A stretch of 64,000 nt of DNA from Nostoc indistinguendum CM1-VF10 (GCA_019359215.1 JAHHHS010000026.1:17115-81114); one strand, 5' to 3'; numbered from the stretch's first letter, positions 17,400-27,253 are shown. The notes: generated by a model not told the origin, from the letters alone. A program made the numbers and translations.

Positions 17400-17749
17400 A
17401 ACTTCAAAATATTGGCTGTTTTTAAGCTAGTTTCTGAAGCTATAAGCAAGTTATTTAAGGCTTTTTACTTCAGATTTTCCAATATTTTGACGCAAAACAA
17501 GTAATAATATTTAGGTTATAAACACTGTAAAAGGTGTGTTAAGAATTACAAACTAGCTTATATCTAGCTAGTTGGAAATTAAATATTACCCAATAATCGA
17601 TTAGTTTTTCTCCCCCCAATACGGTTTGACAAAGAGAAAGTTATCTATTGAGTTGAGCAATTATTGAGCAGGGGAATAAAAATTATTGCCTAATAAGACT
17701 CTTTTGCCTCCCCTGCCTCCACTGCCTCCCCTGCTCTCTTGCCTCTTCA
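17400..17749. other. Gap between sensor remnant and GHL10 gene
   Basis: AT-rich with no gene seen. The right end (17701-17748) is a pyrimidine-rich heptamer repeat (variations of tgcctcccc), the complement type of the gagcaggg repeats found elsewhere in the window. Confidence 0.5.
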
Positions 17750-20551
17750 CTAAGGACGCAATTGCAACCGTCGTTCACCGTAACGTAATAGCCTTTCTAT
17801 AGCTACAAGCCGATTTTCCCAAACTTTGACTTGATAAGAATTTGACTTAAGCTCTTGGCTCATCAATGCCCGAAATTGGGACTGGAAACGGCTTAGAGAG
17901 GCTCTAGCCATTAGTAGCTTGCTGGAAGAAGGGGAAGCCCCAAGCTGATTTAAAGCACTACGTAAAACTTCTGCCTGGTTATTAAAATCTGATATTGTCT
18001 TATTTGGTTTTTGTAATTGCTCATTTTGGAAAACAAATTTCCATTCTCGTTGCAGCGCGGTGTAACGAATCGCAGCAGTTTGAAAAGGCTGGCGGTGAGG
18101 AATAGGTTCAGTTGTAGTGGATGTTGTGGCTTTAACTCTACCTTGGGTGTTAATAAAGAGTTTTTGTAGCTCGTTGTTAAAGTTCTCTGCGGCAAAGAGG
18201 GCATAACCACTAACTGGCAAGTCCCTTACTAACTGGAGTTGATCGAATGTCCCAATTGTTGGTAAAGAAAGTAAGCGGATTCCTGGTAGTAACAAGGTAG
18301 ATCCCAATTGTTTAGAAGCGATCCAGGGTTGGGCCAGTCGTTGGAAGCGAGAAGTATCTAGAGCATAAGTCATGGGAACAATTAAATCTACATCCCCCCG
18401 TCTTGCCCAAGTTTCCCAGTTTTGTTGAATTTTCTGAATCCGCTCTAGTTCCGGCAAAGGAAATACTGCAACCGACAAAATCAAATTTGGCTGTTTTTGT
18501 CTCAACTGCCGTGATAATTGGGCGACAAAGCTATCAACTTGCTCGGTGCGAAATGTCGTCCACTTTTGCCACAAGTCTGGTTGGCTAGGGAAAATATTCA
18601 CTGGATCTACGCCAGTAACTTGCTGAAATTGCGCCCTTGCAGCTTTGCCATAGCCGTAGCTTCGGCCTGCTGATGGGTCTTGAAAGGGGTAGCGAATATA
18701 GTCTAGCTGTAAACCATCCACGTCATAGCGAGTAACAATTTCCTCGTACAGCTTGAGCAAGTACTGCCGCACTTCGGGGTTAGCTGGGTCGAAGAATGGC
18801 TTAGTCTGACCAACGGGAATCATGTTGCCCAAGTTATCATAGTTTGCCCAATCGGGATGAGCCGCCAGTACTGGCCCTGGAAAATTACTATTAACGTTGA
18901 TAATCTCATTGTGCCGTTGATTGCCAGCAGCAAAAGTCCAAACCCACGCGTGTAATTCCATGTCTCGCTCATGGGCTAATTTCACCGCATCTGCCAGTGG
19001 ATCCCACCCACGAATTAATGGGTTTTGCTCTTTTGCCACTTGGCTCGGATAAATGGTATAGCCAGCGTTAACAGTTTCAAAGAAGACGGTATTAATCCCA
19101 GCTTGGACTAGGCGATCAAAAATCTTGGACAGTCCTGCCTTGTTACCAGCACGAACAATCGTTCCCCGGTCTAACCAAACTGCTCGGATTTCTGGTTGAG
19201 CGAGTCTCTGATCAACAGGAAACTGCTGCCACAAAATCGTCTTTGCTACTAGCCACTGCTGACGAGCCAAAGCGTAGTTTTTTTGGGCAATCAATTGGGG
19301 CAAGTTTCTAGCAATTCCCCTTGCTTGTACTAAGGCTTGGTCTTTACTCATACCTAGCGCTTCCAGTTTAGTTGAAGCCAATTGCGTGGATTGCTCTTTG
19401 ACAGACTGGGAGGCGTAGGTGTCTAAATACCTAGAGAATTGCTTTTCCTCAGATATTCCAACGCTTTCGTTAACTGCACCGACTGATGCCGCTAAATGAG
19501 CGCTTTCTACTCGACCAATCAGATTTTCTAGCTCTTGCTGGAGAGCGATCGCTTGATTGTTGTCAATCGGCTCATTGGAGTTGGGTGCAACATCCAGACC
19601 CACCGCTTGTTCTAATTGGTCAATAGCCTCTTGGGAACTTGGAGGTTTGACTGTAGGAAGCGGTTTAGCTATGGGAGCAGTGGCAGCTTTAGGAGGAGGA
19701 GATGAGGGAGATGAGGGAGATGAACTGCCCCTCTGCTCCCCTGCCCCCTGCCTCCTCGGCGCAGCCGCCACCGTTGTAGAACAGTTTGGGGAACCTCCTG
19801 CTACTTTTTTCATGCGATTCGATGGTGCTGGCGCTGTCAAATAGTAATTGATAGCAGCTTTTAACCAGGCATTATCTAATCCGGCGGCTGTTGCTGTATC
19901 TGTTCCCCAGCGCCAGCCTAAAAAGGTGGAACGCTCAGTTGTTACTACTGCGGCAGGATTATCTTTGGAATTCCAAACAGCAGGAGATTCAGTGCCCATC
20001 TCATTAGGAATTACAACACCACCGCGTACTTTGCCAAAAAGTTCTGTTTGATTAGCCCATTCTGAGATTTTGGTTTTTGTAGGTTTGATTTGTTCTGTTT
20101 CACTAAGGCTGAATCCCCAATAACCTCCCAAGAGCGATCGCAATAACTGACGCACTCCTGGCGATGACAGACTACCTACAGGCCCACTGGCAATCAAACG
20201 TCCTCCCTTACTCATCCATTCTTCGAGAGCGATCGCTTGGGTTGGCGTTAATGTCTCGACGTTTGGCAAAAATAATACGCGGCGATCGCCCCAATCTGCC
20301 ACACTTTTTACATCATTCAAGGTAATTACACAATATTTTGCCCCTATTGCCTGTAAGCGATCGCTGATCCCTAGCCATTGATTTGCATTTTCTTGGCTAT
20401 GCACTACGCTCAATACAGGTTCTTCAGTTGCCGCCGTTACTGGCAAAATACTAAAACTATTTAAAATTAAAAAGTTAAAACTTAAAATGAATAATCCGGC
20501 TTTTTTGATTTGTGAATTTGCCTTTTTATGATATTTTTCCTGATTCTTCAC
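17750..20551 (-). CDS. Exported GHL10-type glycoside hydrolase
   Basis: 933 residues. A hydrophobic signal (about 17-41) is followed by a region with SVADWGDRRVLFLPN and RLIASGPVGS that may be a glutamine-amidotransferase-like fold (about 45-250), then a low-complexity linker and the GHL10 barrel (about 450-800). Barrel landmarks are EIRAVWLDRGTIV, INTVFFETVNAGYTIYPS, MELHAWVWTFAAGNQ, DGLQLDYIRYPF and DLIVPMTYA. Family members act on cell-wall or other polysaccharides outside the cytoplasm; the substrate here is unknown. About residues 265-290 are encoded by repeat DNA (19691-19765). The C-terminus is a helical region. It is transcribed alone. Confidence 0.85.
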   Translation of the reverse strand: MKNQEKYHKKANSQIKKAGLFILSFNFLILNSFSILPVTAATEEPVLSVVHSQENANQWLGISDRLQAIGAKYCVITLNDVKSVADWGDRRVLFLPNVETLTPTQAIALEEWMSKGGRLIASGPVGSLSSPGVRQLLRSLLGGYWGFSLSETEQIKPTKTKISEWANQTELFGKVRGGVVIPNEMGTESPAVWNSKDNPAAVVTTERSTFLGWRWGTDTATAAGLDNAWLKAAINYYLTAPAPSNRMKKVAGGSPNCSTTVAAAPRRQGAGEQRGSSSPSSPSSPPPKAATAPIAKPLPTVKPPSSQEAIDQLEQAVGLDVAPNSNEPIDNNQAIALQQELENLIGRVESAHLAASVGAVNESVGISEEKQFSRYLDTYASQSVKEQSTQLASTKLEALGMSKDQALVQARGIARNLPQLIAQKNYALARQQWLVAKTILWQQFPVDQRLAQPEIRAVWLDRGTIVRAGNKAGLSKIFDRLVQAGINTVFFETVNAGYTIYPSQVAKEQNPLIRGWDPLADAVKLAHERDMELHAWVWTFAAGNQRHNEIINVNSNFPGPVLAAHPDWANYDNLGNMIPVGQTKPFFDPANPEVRQYLLKLYEEIVTRYDVDGLQLDYIRYPFQDPSAGRSYGYGKAARAQFQQVTGVDPVNIFPSQPDLWQKWTTFRTEQVDSFVAQLSRQLRQKQPNLILSVAVFPLPELERIQKIQQNWETWARRGDVDLIVPMTYALDTSRFQRLAQPWIASKQLGSTLLLPGIRLLSLPTIGTFDQLQLVRDLPVSGYALFAAENFNNELQKLFINTQGRVKATTSTTTEPIPHRQPFQTAAIRYTALQREWKFVFQNEQLQKPNKTISDFNNQAEVLRSALNQLGASPSSSKLLMARASLSRFQSQFRALMSQELKSNSYQVKVWENRLVAIERLLRYGERRLQLRP
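19691..19765 (+). repeat. Short repeat block inside the GHL10 gene
   Basis: On the plus strand three agatgaggg units are followed by ctgctcccctgccccctgcctcctc, again the heptamer types seen in intergenic DNA. On the coding strand it encodes a serine/proline-rich linker (GSSSPSSPSSPPPK). It is in frame and between domains. Confidence 0.75.
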
Positions 20552-20648
20552 TACTGACTCCCCAGTGGATTATTTATTAGGTATTACTTCTTATTTATCA
20601 TCCAGATTAACAATAAATTACCTCCGGAAAAAGACTGATCTTTTATCA

Positions 20649-21989
20649 CTAAACTTGAACAAAGTTGAAAATACATGTTTTAACTAAATCTTCAACTCCA
20701 GCTACTGGAAAAATTTTTGTATTTAATCTACTAGCTAATTCCTCAATACCCATATCATCTAAAAACACTAGTTCTCCATTTTTTAACATCACATTCGGTA
20801 GCAGGATGCCATCACCTAAATCTTGCCCTTCTAAATTTAAAAGCAAATCATGACCAGTTAGTAATCCGGTTACACTGATAGATTGTCCCCAATAATCACT
20901 ACATAAAGCACGCATATTTACTTCTAAACCTTCAACAGAATTTAGGCGTTTCAAAATGGGTTGAAATGCTTTTTCTACAGCGTTGCCCACTACCCAAGTT
21001 AACTTCCTCTGAGGATATACCTTTGGCGGTAGTAATTCTGCTGCAACGGTGGCAAATTGCTTGATAAATAATTGAATCGAACCAACTCCGTTATCAATTT
21101 GGGGATATTCTTCATATTCAGATTCACTAGGTAATTCCTTACCTGCAATCAAAAACCATTCATCGGCTAACCAAACAACGCTTGAGGCGAATTTTTGACG
21201 AAATTGCCGCGAAAGCATTTGCACTTGGGAAATCACTTCTTGGGCTTTTTCTCTAGTAACAGGTATGAGTTCGTCTTCTGAAGGTCGAAACCGTGTCAAC
21301 CCAACTGGTACAACTGCTATCGATGCCACCGTAGGCACTTCACCAGTGTGAAAGGATGCTAAATCTTTGAGAGTTTGCTCTAGATGTTTACCATCATTTA
21401 TGCCAGGGCAAACAACTACTTGAGCATGAATTTGTAGTCGCCTTTGTTGAAACCACTTGAGTTGTTGCAAGATTTGCCCTGCACGCTGATTTTTTAGCAG
21501 TCTAATTCTAACTTCGGGTTCTGTAGCATGAACAGAAACATACAACGGAGACAAGCGCATTTGCTCAATTCGCTGCCATTCTCGTTCTGGCAAATTGGTT
21601 AGGGTAAGATAAGACCCGTACAAAAAACTCAAACGGTAATCGTCATCTTTCAAGTACAAGGTGGTACGTTTACCTGGCGGCTGTTGATCGATAAAGCAAA
21701 ATGGACAGTGATTGTTGCACTGAATTAAGCCATCAAATAAGGCCGTTTCAAATTCTAGCCCCAAGTCTTGATCGTAATCTTTTTCGATTTCTAGGCTATG
21801 AGTTTTACCAGCAGCGTCTAAAACTTCTAATTCTAAAACTTCATCAGCACACAAAAACTGATAATCAATTAAATCACGGGGACGTGAACCATTGATAGCA
21901 ACGATCGCATCACCAGCCTCAAAGCCAACCTCTGCGGCTATTGAATCTGGAAGAACCTTGGTAATTCGGGCAGGATTAATGGTACTCAT
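20649..21989 (-). CDS. DUF512 PDZ/radical-SAM oxidoreductase
   Basis: About 446 residues from the ATG at 21989. A PDZ-like domain comes first (ITKVLPDSIAAEVGFEAGDAIVAING), then a radical-SAM core with the cluster motif CNNHCPFC, then the DUF512 part. TIGRFAMs describes this arrangement as a cyanobacterial FeS oxidoreductase. The reaction is unknown; the cluster motif implies a 4Fe-4S cluster and SAM. A longer frame from 22046 would add about 19 residues encoded wholly by gggcattgg-type repeat DNA (PNAPCP pattern), so I reject that start. The uppP gene lies upstream in the same direction. Confidence 0.88.
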   Translation of the reverse strand: MSTINPARITKVLPDSIAAEVGFEAGDAIVAINGSRPRDLIDYQFLCADEVLELEVLDAAGKTHSLEIEKDYDQDLGLEFETALFDGLIQCNNHCPFCFIDQQPPGKRTTLYLKDDDYRLSFLYGSYLTLTNLPEREWQRIEQMRLSPLYVSVHATEPEVRIRLLKNQRAGQILQQLKWFQQRRLQIHAQVVVCPGINDGKHLEQTLKDLASFHTGEVPTVASIAVVPVGLTRFRPSEDELIPVTREKAQEVISQVQMLSRQFRQKFASSVVWLADEWFLIAGKELPSESEYEEYPQIDNGVGSIQLFIKQFATVAAELLPPKVYPQRKLTWVVGNAVEKAFQPILKRLNSVEGLEVNMRALCSDYWGQSISVTGLLTGHDLLLNLEGQDLGDGILLPNVMLKNGELVFLDDMGIEELASRLNTKIFPVAGVEDLVKTCIFNFVQV

Positions 21990-22066
21990 TGGGCATGGGG
22001 CATTGGGTATGGGGCATTGGGCATTAGTCATTTGCTTTGGACTCATGGCTAATGACTAATGACTAT
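21984..22066. repeat. gggcattgg/actaatg short tandem repeats
   Basis: Variants of ggggcattgggtat are followed by tgactaatgactaatg. The block separates uppP from the DUF512 gene and touches the start codon of the latter. Same repeat types as 13216-13240, 31403-31437 and 34505-34542. Confidence 0.8.
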
Positions 22067-22073
22067 TATGTAA

Positions 22074-22901
22074 TTATCCTTTCCAACCTGCTGCGATCGC
22101 AGCTAAAATAGCGCTGCCGAATGCTAATCTATACCAAACGAAAACTAAAGTGTTTTTGGTTGCTAAATACTTGATTAAGAATGCAATTGATAGGTAGGAA
22201 AAAATCAAGGTTGAAATAATCCCTACAATTAATAGTCCAACAATGTTATCTGGTAACTGTTGGGCTTCAAATAACTTGAAGATTTTTAAACTTTTATACA
22301 GCGTTGCAATGGTAAGAGTTGGAAACCCTAGTAAAAAGGAGAATTTCGCTGCTGTATCGCGTTCTAATCCTAAAAATAAGGCAGTCGTCAAAGTTGAGCC
22401 AGAACGAGAAACACCCGGGATTAAAGCAAGTGTTTGTCCTAATCCAACTAAAATACCATCCCGAATCTGCAATGAATTAAAATCTCGCTTGCGAGTGCCA
22501 ACTTTTTCTGCCAAAGCTAGTAAAAGTGCCATGATAATTGACATTATGGCAATAATTAATGCGCTCTCTGGTAGAACGTCTTTCAAAAGAAACCCGAAAA
22601 TTAAGGCAGGCATTGTTCCTACTACAATACCGACAAGAATTTTCCACTCCTCACGTTGCCAGTCTTTGTCTTTTATTGCTTCAATTCCACCTTTGACAAT
22701 ATTAGAAATCAGCGACCAAAAATAGCCCACAATTGCTATAACGCTACCAAATTGAATTGCATCGACAAAATCTTTAGAACCTAGTTCTTTCCAACCAAAT
22801 AGCTTTGTCACAATCAGAAGATGTGCAGTGCTGCTGATTGGCAAAAACTCTGTAATACCTTGAACAATACCCAAAATAAAAGCTTGAATAAACTCCATCA
22901 A
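22074..22901 (-). CDS. uppP: Undecaprenyl-diphosphatase
   Basis: 275-residue membrane protein of the BacA/UppP family. The two signature regions are present: GITEFLPISSTAHLLIV (about residues 15-31) and LALIPGVSRSGSTLT (about 157-171). It removes the terminal phosphate of undecaprenyl diphosphate so that the lipid carrier can be reused for peptidoglycan and other wall polymers. The length and roughly eight membrane spans are normal. Confidence 0.95.
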   Translation of the reverse strand: MMEFIQAFILGIVQGITEFLPISSTAHLLIVTKLFGWKELGSKDFVDAIQFGSVIAIVGYFWSLISNIVKGGIEAIKDKDWQREEWKILVGIVVGTMPALIFGFLLKDVLPESALIIAIMSIIMALLLALAEKVGTRKRDFNSLQIRDGILVGLGQTLALIPGVSRSGSTLTTALFLGLERDTAAKFSFLLGFPTLTIATLYKSLKIFKLFEAQQLPDNIVGLLIVGIISTLIFSYLSIAFLIKYLATKNTLVFVWYRLAFGSAILAAIAAGWKG

Positions 22902-23355
22902 TTAATACCTTTTTCCTGCTGTAAACAATCATTCCTTAGCTGGTGATGTTAATTTATATACTTTTTGCTGCACCCAATATTATAGAAAATTCCGCTTTAC
23001 CAAATCAATAACACCATCCAAGACGCTGGCCATGTTCTTACACCCACTTCAATAAGTCAACGAAATTTTGGCAATTCATCAAACTTTAATATTTAGCGGA
23101 CTGATGCCATTGACTTTTTACCCGTTACATTTACCTGCCCTCTCTCTGTAGTTCTTTGTAAATGCGAACTACAGAGGAGTTCTGTAAATAAGGCAACTTG
23201 AGTGAATTAGGCTGCTACAGAATGTTTTGTTTAGTTTGCGCCAGCGCTCCTCGAAATTTCAGTATAATTACAATGCCCTAGGCAATCCCCCAGGGGGGGA
23301 TTTTAAAATGTGATATCTTAAATAAAATAAAGTTTAGTAACAAATATTAAAAACT
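22902..23355. other. Gap with two hairpins
   Basis: No gene was seen. An 11-bp perfect stem ctctgtagttc/gaactacagag spans 23144-23176 with loop tttgtaaatgc. A second GC-rich hairpin (aatcccc... ggggatttt, 23284-23304) ends in a short T-run and could terminate or regulate transcription just before the DUF3120 gene. Confidence 0.5.
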
Positions 23356-24135
23356 TTGATTAATAATACACTGTCCTCCTACGCTGCTTCTACCCCTTCT
23401 ATTGATACAGAGTTAGATTTAACTGTTACTGGGCAGAAGGGTATTAGGCAATTAGAATCTACACTCTCCTGTTCTCCGTCTCTTCCCTTACCTATTTCTG
23501 TCCGACAAACTTGGTTAGTGTTTGGGGCAGCGGTATTTTTGGTAACAGTACCAGTATTTGTAGAAGCGCCAATAGTGCGATCGCTACCAAGCCTAAGTTT
23601 AGCGCTGGCAGCATTTTGGGTGTGGCTAAGTTTTACCTTAATGTCACGTCCTGCGACTTATGTATGGGGAGATTTACTCTTAGGATTTAGCTGGAGTTGG
23701 TTAGCAGGAGCTATTTACTGGGGCTGGTTACGTTGGGAACCTGCGTGGCATCTGCCAGTGGAGTCTATAGGATTACCGTTTGCTTGCTGGTGTTTGGCGA
23801 AGAATTGGGGCAAAGTAGGTAACTGGTTTTATTTAGGTTCTTTACTAGGTACAGTCTTAACCGACGTATATTTCTATATAGCAGACTTGATGCCCTATTG
23901 GCGGCAAATTATGAGAGTAGATGCAGATGGCGCAGGGCAAATATTACATAATGCCCTGATGCAAGTACAAACACCTTGGGGACAAAGTTGGGCCATAATT
24001 CTTGCCTTAGTCCTGTTGACAGTCGGGATTTTACCTTTAGGTCTAAAGCAAAGACACTGGTATGCCTTTAGTGGGGCAGTTTTAAGCACAATTTTGGTAG
24101 ACAGCCTATTTTTGTTAGCTGCGATCGCAGCGTGA
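23356..24135 (+). CDS. DUF3120 membrane protein
   Basis: Up to 259 residues from a TTG at 23356. The first 45 residues are polar. About six membrane segments follow (for example RQTWLVFGAAVFLVTVPVFV). WGDLLLGFSWSWLAGAIYWGW and YFYIADLMPYWRQIM are the recognisable parts. DUF3120 is, as far as I recall, found in cyanobacteria and plastids with no known function. The start is uncertain because no ATG lies near; the membrane region itself is well supported. Confidence 0.75.
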   Translation: MINNTLSSYAASTPSIDTELDLTVTGQKGIRQLESTLSCSPSLPLPISVRQTWLVFGAAVFLVTVPVFVEAPIVRSLPSLSLALAAFWVWLSFTLMSRPATYVWGDLLLGFSWSWLAGAIYWGWLRWEPAWHLPVESIGLPFACWCLAKNWGKVGNWFYLGSLLGTVLTDVYFYIADLMPYWRQIMRVDADGAGQILHNALMQVQTPWGQSWAIILALVLLTVGILPLGLKQRHWYAFSGAVLSTILVDSLFLLAAIAA

Positions 24136-24784
24136 AGAAGACAGGAAGCAGGAAGTCACTCACTGAGCGTGTAGGCTTCTTTACCGAAACTTTTTCCAGC
24201 CTAGTCTACAGCACATCAAGAATGATGCTGTAGATAATAAATTAGTTAAGAAATATTACATAACAGTCCATCACCATCAAGTCTTCTTGCTAGGGTTTTC
24301 GGTATTAGCCATCGAATAATTTCGTGTCTGGCTCGGACGTGGAATCAGCCACCATAAAAAGATTTCGTCTATCTGGAAATGCTAGCAGGATAATGGATGG
24401 AACCCTGTTGCAGCTATGCAGGTACTCTTCCCATAATAAAAATTTTTGGCAAAAGTATAGTCAAACCCAGTAACGGCAAATATTGTGGATATTAATACGC
24501 TGTATATTAGTTTCTGATGACTGCTGTGTTGATTAAGCTATCAGGTTTTGTCTTTGAAGTTCTGTTTGCCGGAAGCTGACGCACGCTGCGGGTTCGCCCT
24601 TGGCGTTCTCGTTCGCGTTAGCGTCTCCGAAGGAGAAGAGTAGCTGCAGAAGCGTCTACAGACTTCTGTGTTTGTCCTTTGTCTTTTGTCCTTGGCGCTT
24701 TGACTAATGACTGATGACTAATGACTAATGGCTGCTGTTAGCTTAAAACTTTTATTTCTGTTTGATGGAAAGAGGTAGAAAATT
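24136..24784. other. Long gap upstream of psbU
   Basis: 649 bases without a convincing gene. A bulged hairpin tctacagca...tgctgtaga lies at 24205-24234. A dispersed repeat (gacgcacgctgcgg ... gcgttagcgtctccgaagg) spans about 24577-24640, and actaatg heptamers end it near 24700-24730. The stretch 24290-24440 has little repeat character and could be a leader RNA or a small RNA, but I recognised none. Confidence 0.45.
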
Positions 24785-25210
24785 GTGAAAGGATTGGCGC
24801 GTTTATTAACAGTGTTTAGTTTGTTACTTAGTTGCTGGGGATGGCTGGGAACAACTCAGATAGCCCAAGCTGCTAGTTTCAATTTTGCTTTTCCACAAGT
24901 CCCAATTCTGGCACTTGAACGGCAGAATCGGGCAGATGCAAAGCTAGGAACCGAATTTGGTAAAAAAATTGATTTGAATAATACCAACGTCCGAGCTTTT
25001 CAACAGTATCCAGGGCTTTATCCCACCTTGGCTAAGAAAATCATCATGAATGCTCCCTACAAAAATGTAGAGGATGTATTGGATCTTCCAGGATTGAGCG
25101 ATCGCCAAAAACAAACCCTGCAAGCTAACCTCGGTAATTTCACCGTGACAGAACTAGAGCCTGCCTTTAACGAGGGAGATGATCGCTTTAACAATGGTAT
25201 CTACAGATAA
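24785..25210 (+). CDS. psbU: Photosystem II 12 kDa extrinsic protein PsbU
   Basis: 141 residues from a GTG start. A Sec signal ends near residues 28-30 (TQIAQAA|SFN), so the mature protein of about 11-12 kDa enters the thylakoid lumen. The mature part has the helix-hairpin-helix region expected of PsbU: VRAFQQYPGLYPTLAKKI and VEDVLDLPGLSDRQKQTL. PsbU stabilises the oxygen-evolving complex and restricts chloride/calcium loss. It is transcribed alone; a repeat-made hairpin follows. Confidence 0.95.
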   Translation: MKGLARLLTVFSLLLSCWGWLGTTQIAQAASFNFAFPQVPILALERQNRADAKLGTEFGKKIDLNNTNVRAFQQYPGLYPTLAKKIIMNAPYKNVEDVLDLPGLSDRQKQTLQANLGNFTVTELEPAFNEGDDRFNNGIYR

Positions 25211-25275
25211 CTACAACTTGTAGTTAATGTAGGAAATAGTAGCCCACTCGTGATTCTAGGGAGTGGGACATGATA

Positions 25276-25338
25276 TGAGTTAGGAGTTAGGAGTTATGAG
25301 TTAAAATTCAAAACTCCTAACTCCTAACTTCTAACTGC
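25276..25338. repeat. Inverted heptamer repeats between psbU and nadB
   Basis: Copies of ttaggag on the left (25279-25297) face copies of ctcctaa on the right (25314-25330), giving a long imperfect hairpin. The same design appears at 44768-44828. It may end the psbU transcript. Confidence 0.75.
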
Positions 25339-25361
25339 TCACTTCCCCCTACTCCATTACC

Positions 25362-27038
25362 TTGCCTCAGATAGATATTCCTAGCCAATTTGATGTCTTA
25401 GTAGTCGGTGCTGGTGCTGCTGGACTATACACCGCGTTGTGTCTACCAGAGTCTTTGCGAGTCGGCTTGATTACCAAAGAAACTGTTGCTTTGTCTGCCA
25501 GTGATTGGGCGCAAGGTGGCATTGCCGCAGCAGTTGCCCCAGAAGATTCTCCGACGCTACACATTGAAGATACGATGCGGGCAGGTGCGGGTTTGTGCGA
25601 TCGCACTGCTGTAGAATTTCTCGCCCAACTTGCTCCTAACTGCATTCAATCCCTAGTTAACTTGGGAGTTGCTTTTGACCGTCATGGTCAAGCCTTGGCT
25701 TTAACTTTAGAAGCTGCCCATTCTCGCAATCGTGTTCTTCACGCCGCAGACACCACAGGAAGGGAAGTTACCACCACCCTCACCGCCCAAGTATTACGTC
25801 GCCAGAATATTCAAGTCATTCAGCAAGCTTTAGCTTTGAGTTTGTGGATTGAACCCGAAAGTGGTCGCTGTCAGGGAATAAGCTTGTTTTATCAAGGTGA
25901 AATCACATGGATAAAGGCTGGTGCTGTGGTACTGGCAACTGGCGGCGGTGGTCAAATATTTGCCCAAACTACTAACCCAGCTGTAAGTACAGGTGATGGG
26001 GTAGCGATCGCATCTCGCGCTGGGGCTACCCTCCGCGATTTGGAATTTGTGCAATTTCACCCCACAGCCCTTACTAAACCTGGTGCCGATCGCTTTCTAA
26101 TTAGCGAAGCTGTACGCGGCGAGGGGGCACACCTTGTTGATAATGAAGGACGGCGTTTTGCCTTTGACTATCACCCTGCCGGTGAACTCGCACCCAGAGA
26201 TGTGGTCAGTAGAGCAATTTTCAGCCATTTACAACGTACCGCCGTTGATCTTGCGACTGCCCATGTGTGGTTGGATATGCGCCCCATCCCCGCCGAGAAA
26301 ATTCGTCACCGCTTTCCCAACATCATCAAAGTTTGTCAGTATTGGGGCATTGATGTCTTTCATGAACCAATTCCTGTAGCGCCTGCTGCCCATTACTGGA
26401 TGGGTGGGATTGTCGCGGATCTAATGAATCGCACAAATATTCGCGGTTTGTACGCGGTGGGTGAAACCGCTAGTACTGGTGTGCATGGGGCAAATCGCCT
26501 TGCGAGTAATTCCCTGCTGGAATGTATTGTGTTTGGGGCCCAGATGGGCAAAATTGAGTTAGAAAATATTGGGCTGCCGTCAGAAACACCATTATTACCA
26601 TTACAAAAATTTAGTGCTGATCCTAGTGAGTGGCACATCCAGCAGGCACAGCTAGAAGCACTCAGGGAAAAGTTACCACGTTTAGTGTGGGAAAGTGCTG
26701 GTATTTGTCGAGAGCAATCAAGATTGGAAACTGCGATCGCCACTGTTGAATCTTGGCAGCAAGATTTCGCTATCCTGCCTTTAAGTAAATTCTTACTTGC
26801 TTTACGTACCGCAGAACCAGCTAGTTTTGACATACCAGATGTTGAACGGCAGTTGAGACTTTGGGCAGAAACCCGGAATTTATTAGATGTGGCTGATTTA
26901 ATTCTCAAAAGTGCTGCTTTTAGAACCGAAAGTCGAGGCGGACACTACCGTTTAGATTATCCTCAACCAGATCCAAATTGGCAGGTTCATACACTTGTAC
27001 AAAAACATCACTGGTGGAAGTCTCCACTATTATCTTGA
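25362..27038 (+). CDS. nadB: L-aspartate oxidase
   Basis: 558 residues from a TTG at 25362. It oxidises L-aspartate to iminoaspartate, the first step of de novo NAD synthesis, with FAD. The FAD-binding motif VVGAGAAGLYTAL is at about residues 14-26. SDWAQGGIAAAV, the succinate-dehydrogenase-family loop HRVLHAAD-type (RNRVLHAADTTG), EFVQFHPTAL and ETASTGVHGANRLASNSLLE are all in the expected order. The C-terminal helical domain is complete. No nadA or nadC gene is adjacent. Confidence 0.93.
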   Translation: MPQIDIPSQFDVLVVGAGAAGLYTALCLPESLRVGLITKETVALSASDWAQGGIAAAVAPEDSPTLHIEDTMRAGAGLCDRTAVEFLAQLAPNCIQSLVNLGVAFDRHGQALALTLEAAHSRNRVLHAADTTGREVTTTLTAQVLRRQNIQVIQQALALSLWIEPESGRCQGISLFYQGEITWIKAGAVVLATGGGGQIFAQTTNPAVSTGDGVAIASRAGATLRDLEFVQFHPTALTKPGADRFLISEAVRGEGAHLVDNEGRRFAFDYHPAGELAPRDVVSRAIFSHLQRTAVDLATAHVWLDMRPIPAEKIRHRFPNIIKVCQYWGIDVFHEPIPVAPAAHYWMGGIVADLMNRTNIRGLYAVGETASTGVHGANRLASNSLLECIVFGAQMGKIELENIGLPSETPLLPLQKFSADPSEWHIQQAQLEALREKLPRLVWESAGICREQSRLETAIATVESWQQDFAILPLSKFLLALRTAEPASFDIPDVERQLRLWAETRNLLDVADLILKSAAFRTESRGGHYRLDYPQPDPNWQVHTLVQKHHWWKSPLLS

Positions 27039-27094
27039 TTAAGTTTCCCCAATAGATTTCTATTGACAACTAGACTTTTTATTGCACTTTACTA

Positions 27095-27253
27095 TCAGCG
27101 AGTGCCGCTACCATGCTGACTGTCGGGCCCACCATAATTTGGTGGAATATACATATCTTTTATGTTTTTTAACTTTTGATCGTTAACTTTAGGAGCAATT
27201 AAACTATTGCTGCTAGTAGCGCCCAAAGTATTAGCACTTGCAATAGTGAACAT
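27095..27253 (-). CDS. Small exported-type peptide with C-terminal GGPDSQHGSGTR
   Basis: From ATG 27253 this encodes 52 residues ending in YIPPNYGGPDSQHGSGTR. I recall similar C-terminal motifs (D/NGGPDSQHGSGTR) in small secreted-type Nostoc proteins of unknown role. The frame is open upstream to about 27295 (AYILIPKIAASTGMF), which looks like the start of a signal peptide, but no start codon is found there. A ccccta repeat lies exactly there, so the 5' end may have been damaged. The hydrophobic part then ends at TLGA. Confidence 0.4.
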   Translation of the reverse strand: MFTIASANTLGATSSNSLIAPKVNDQKLKNIKDMYIPPNYGGPDSQHGSGTR

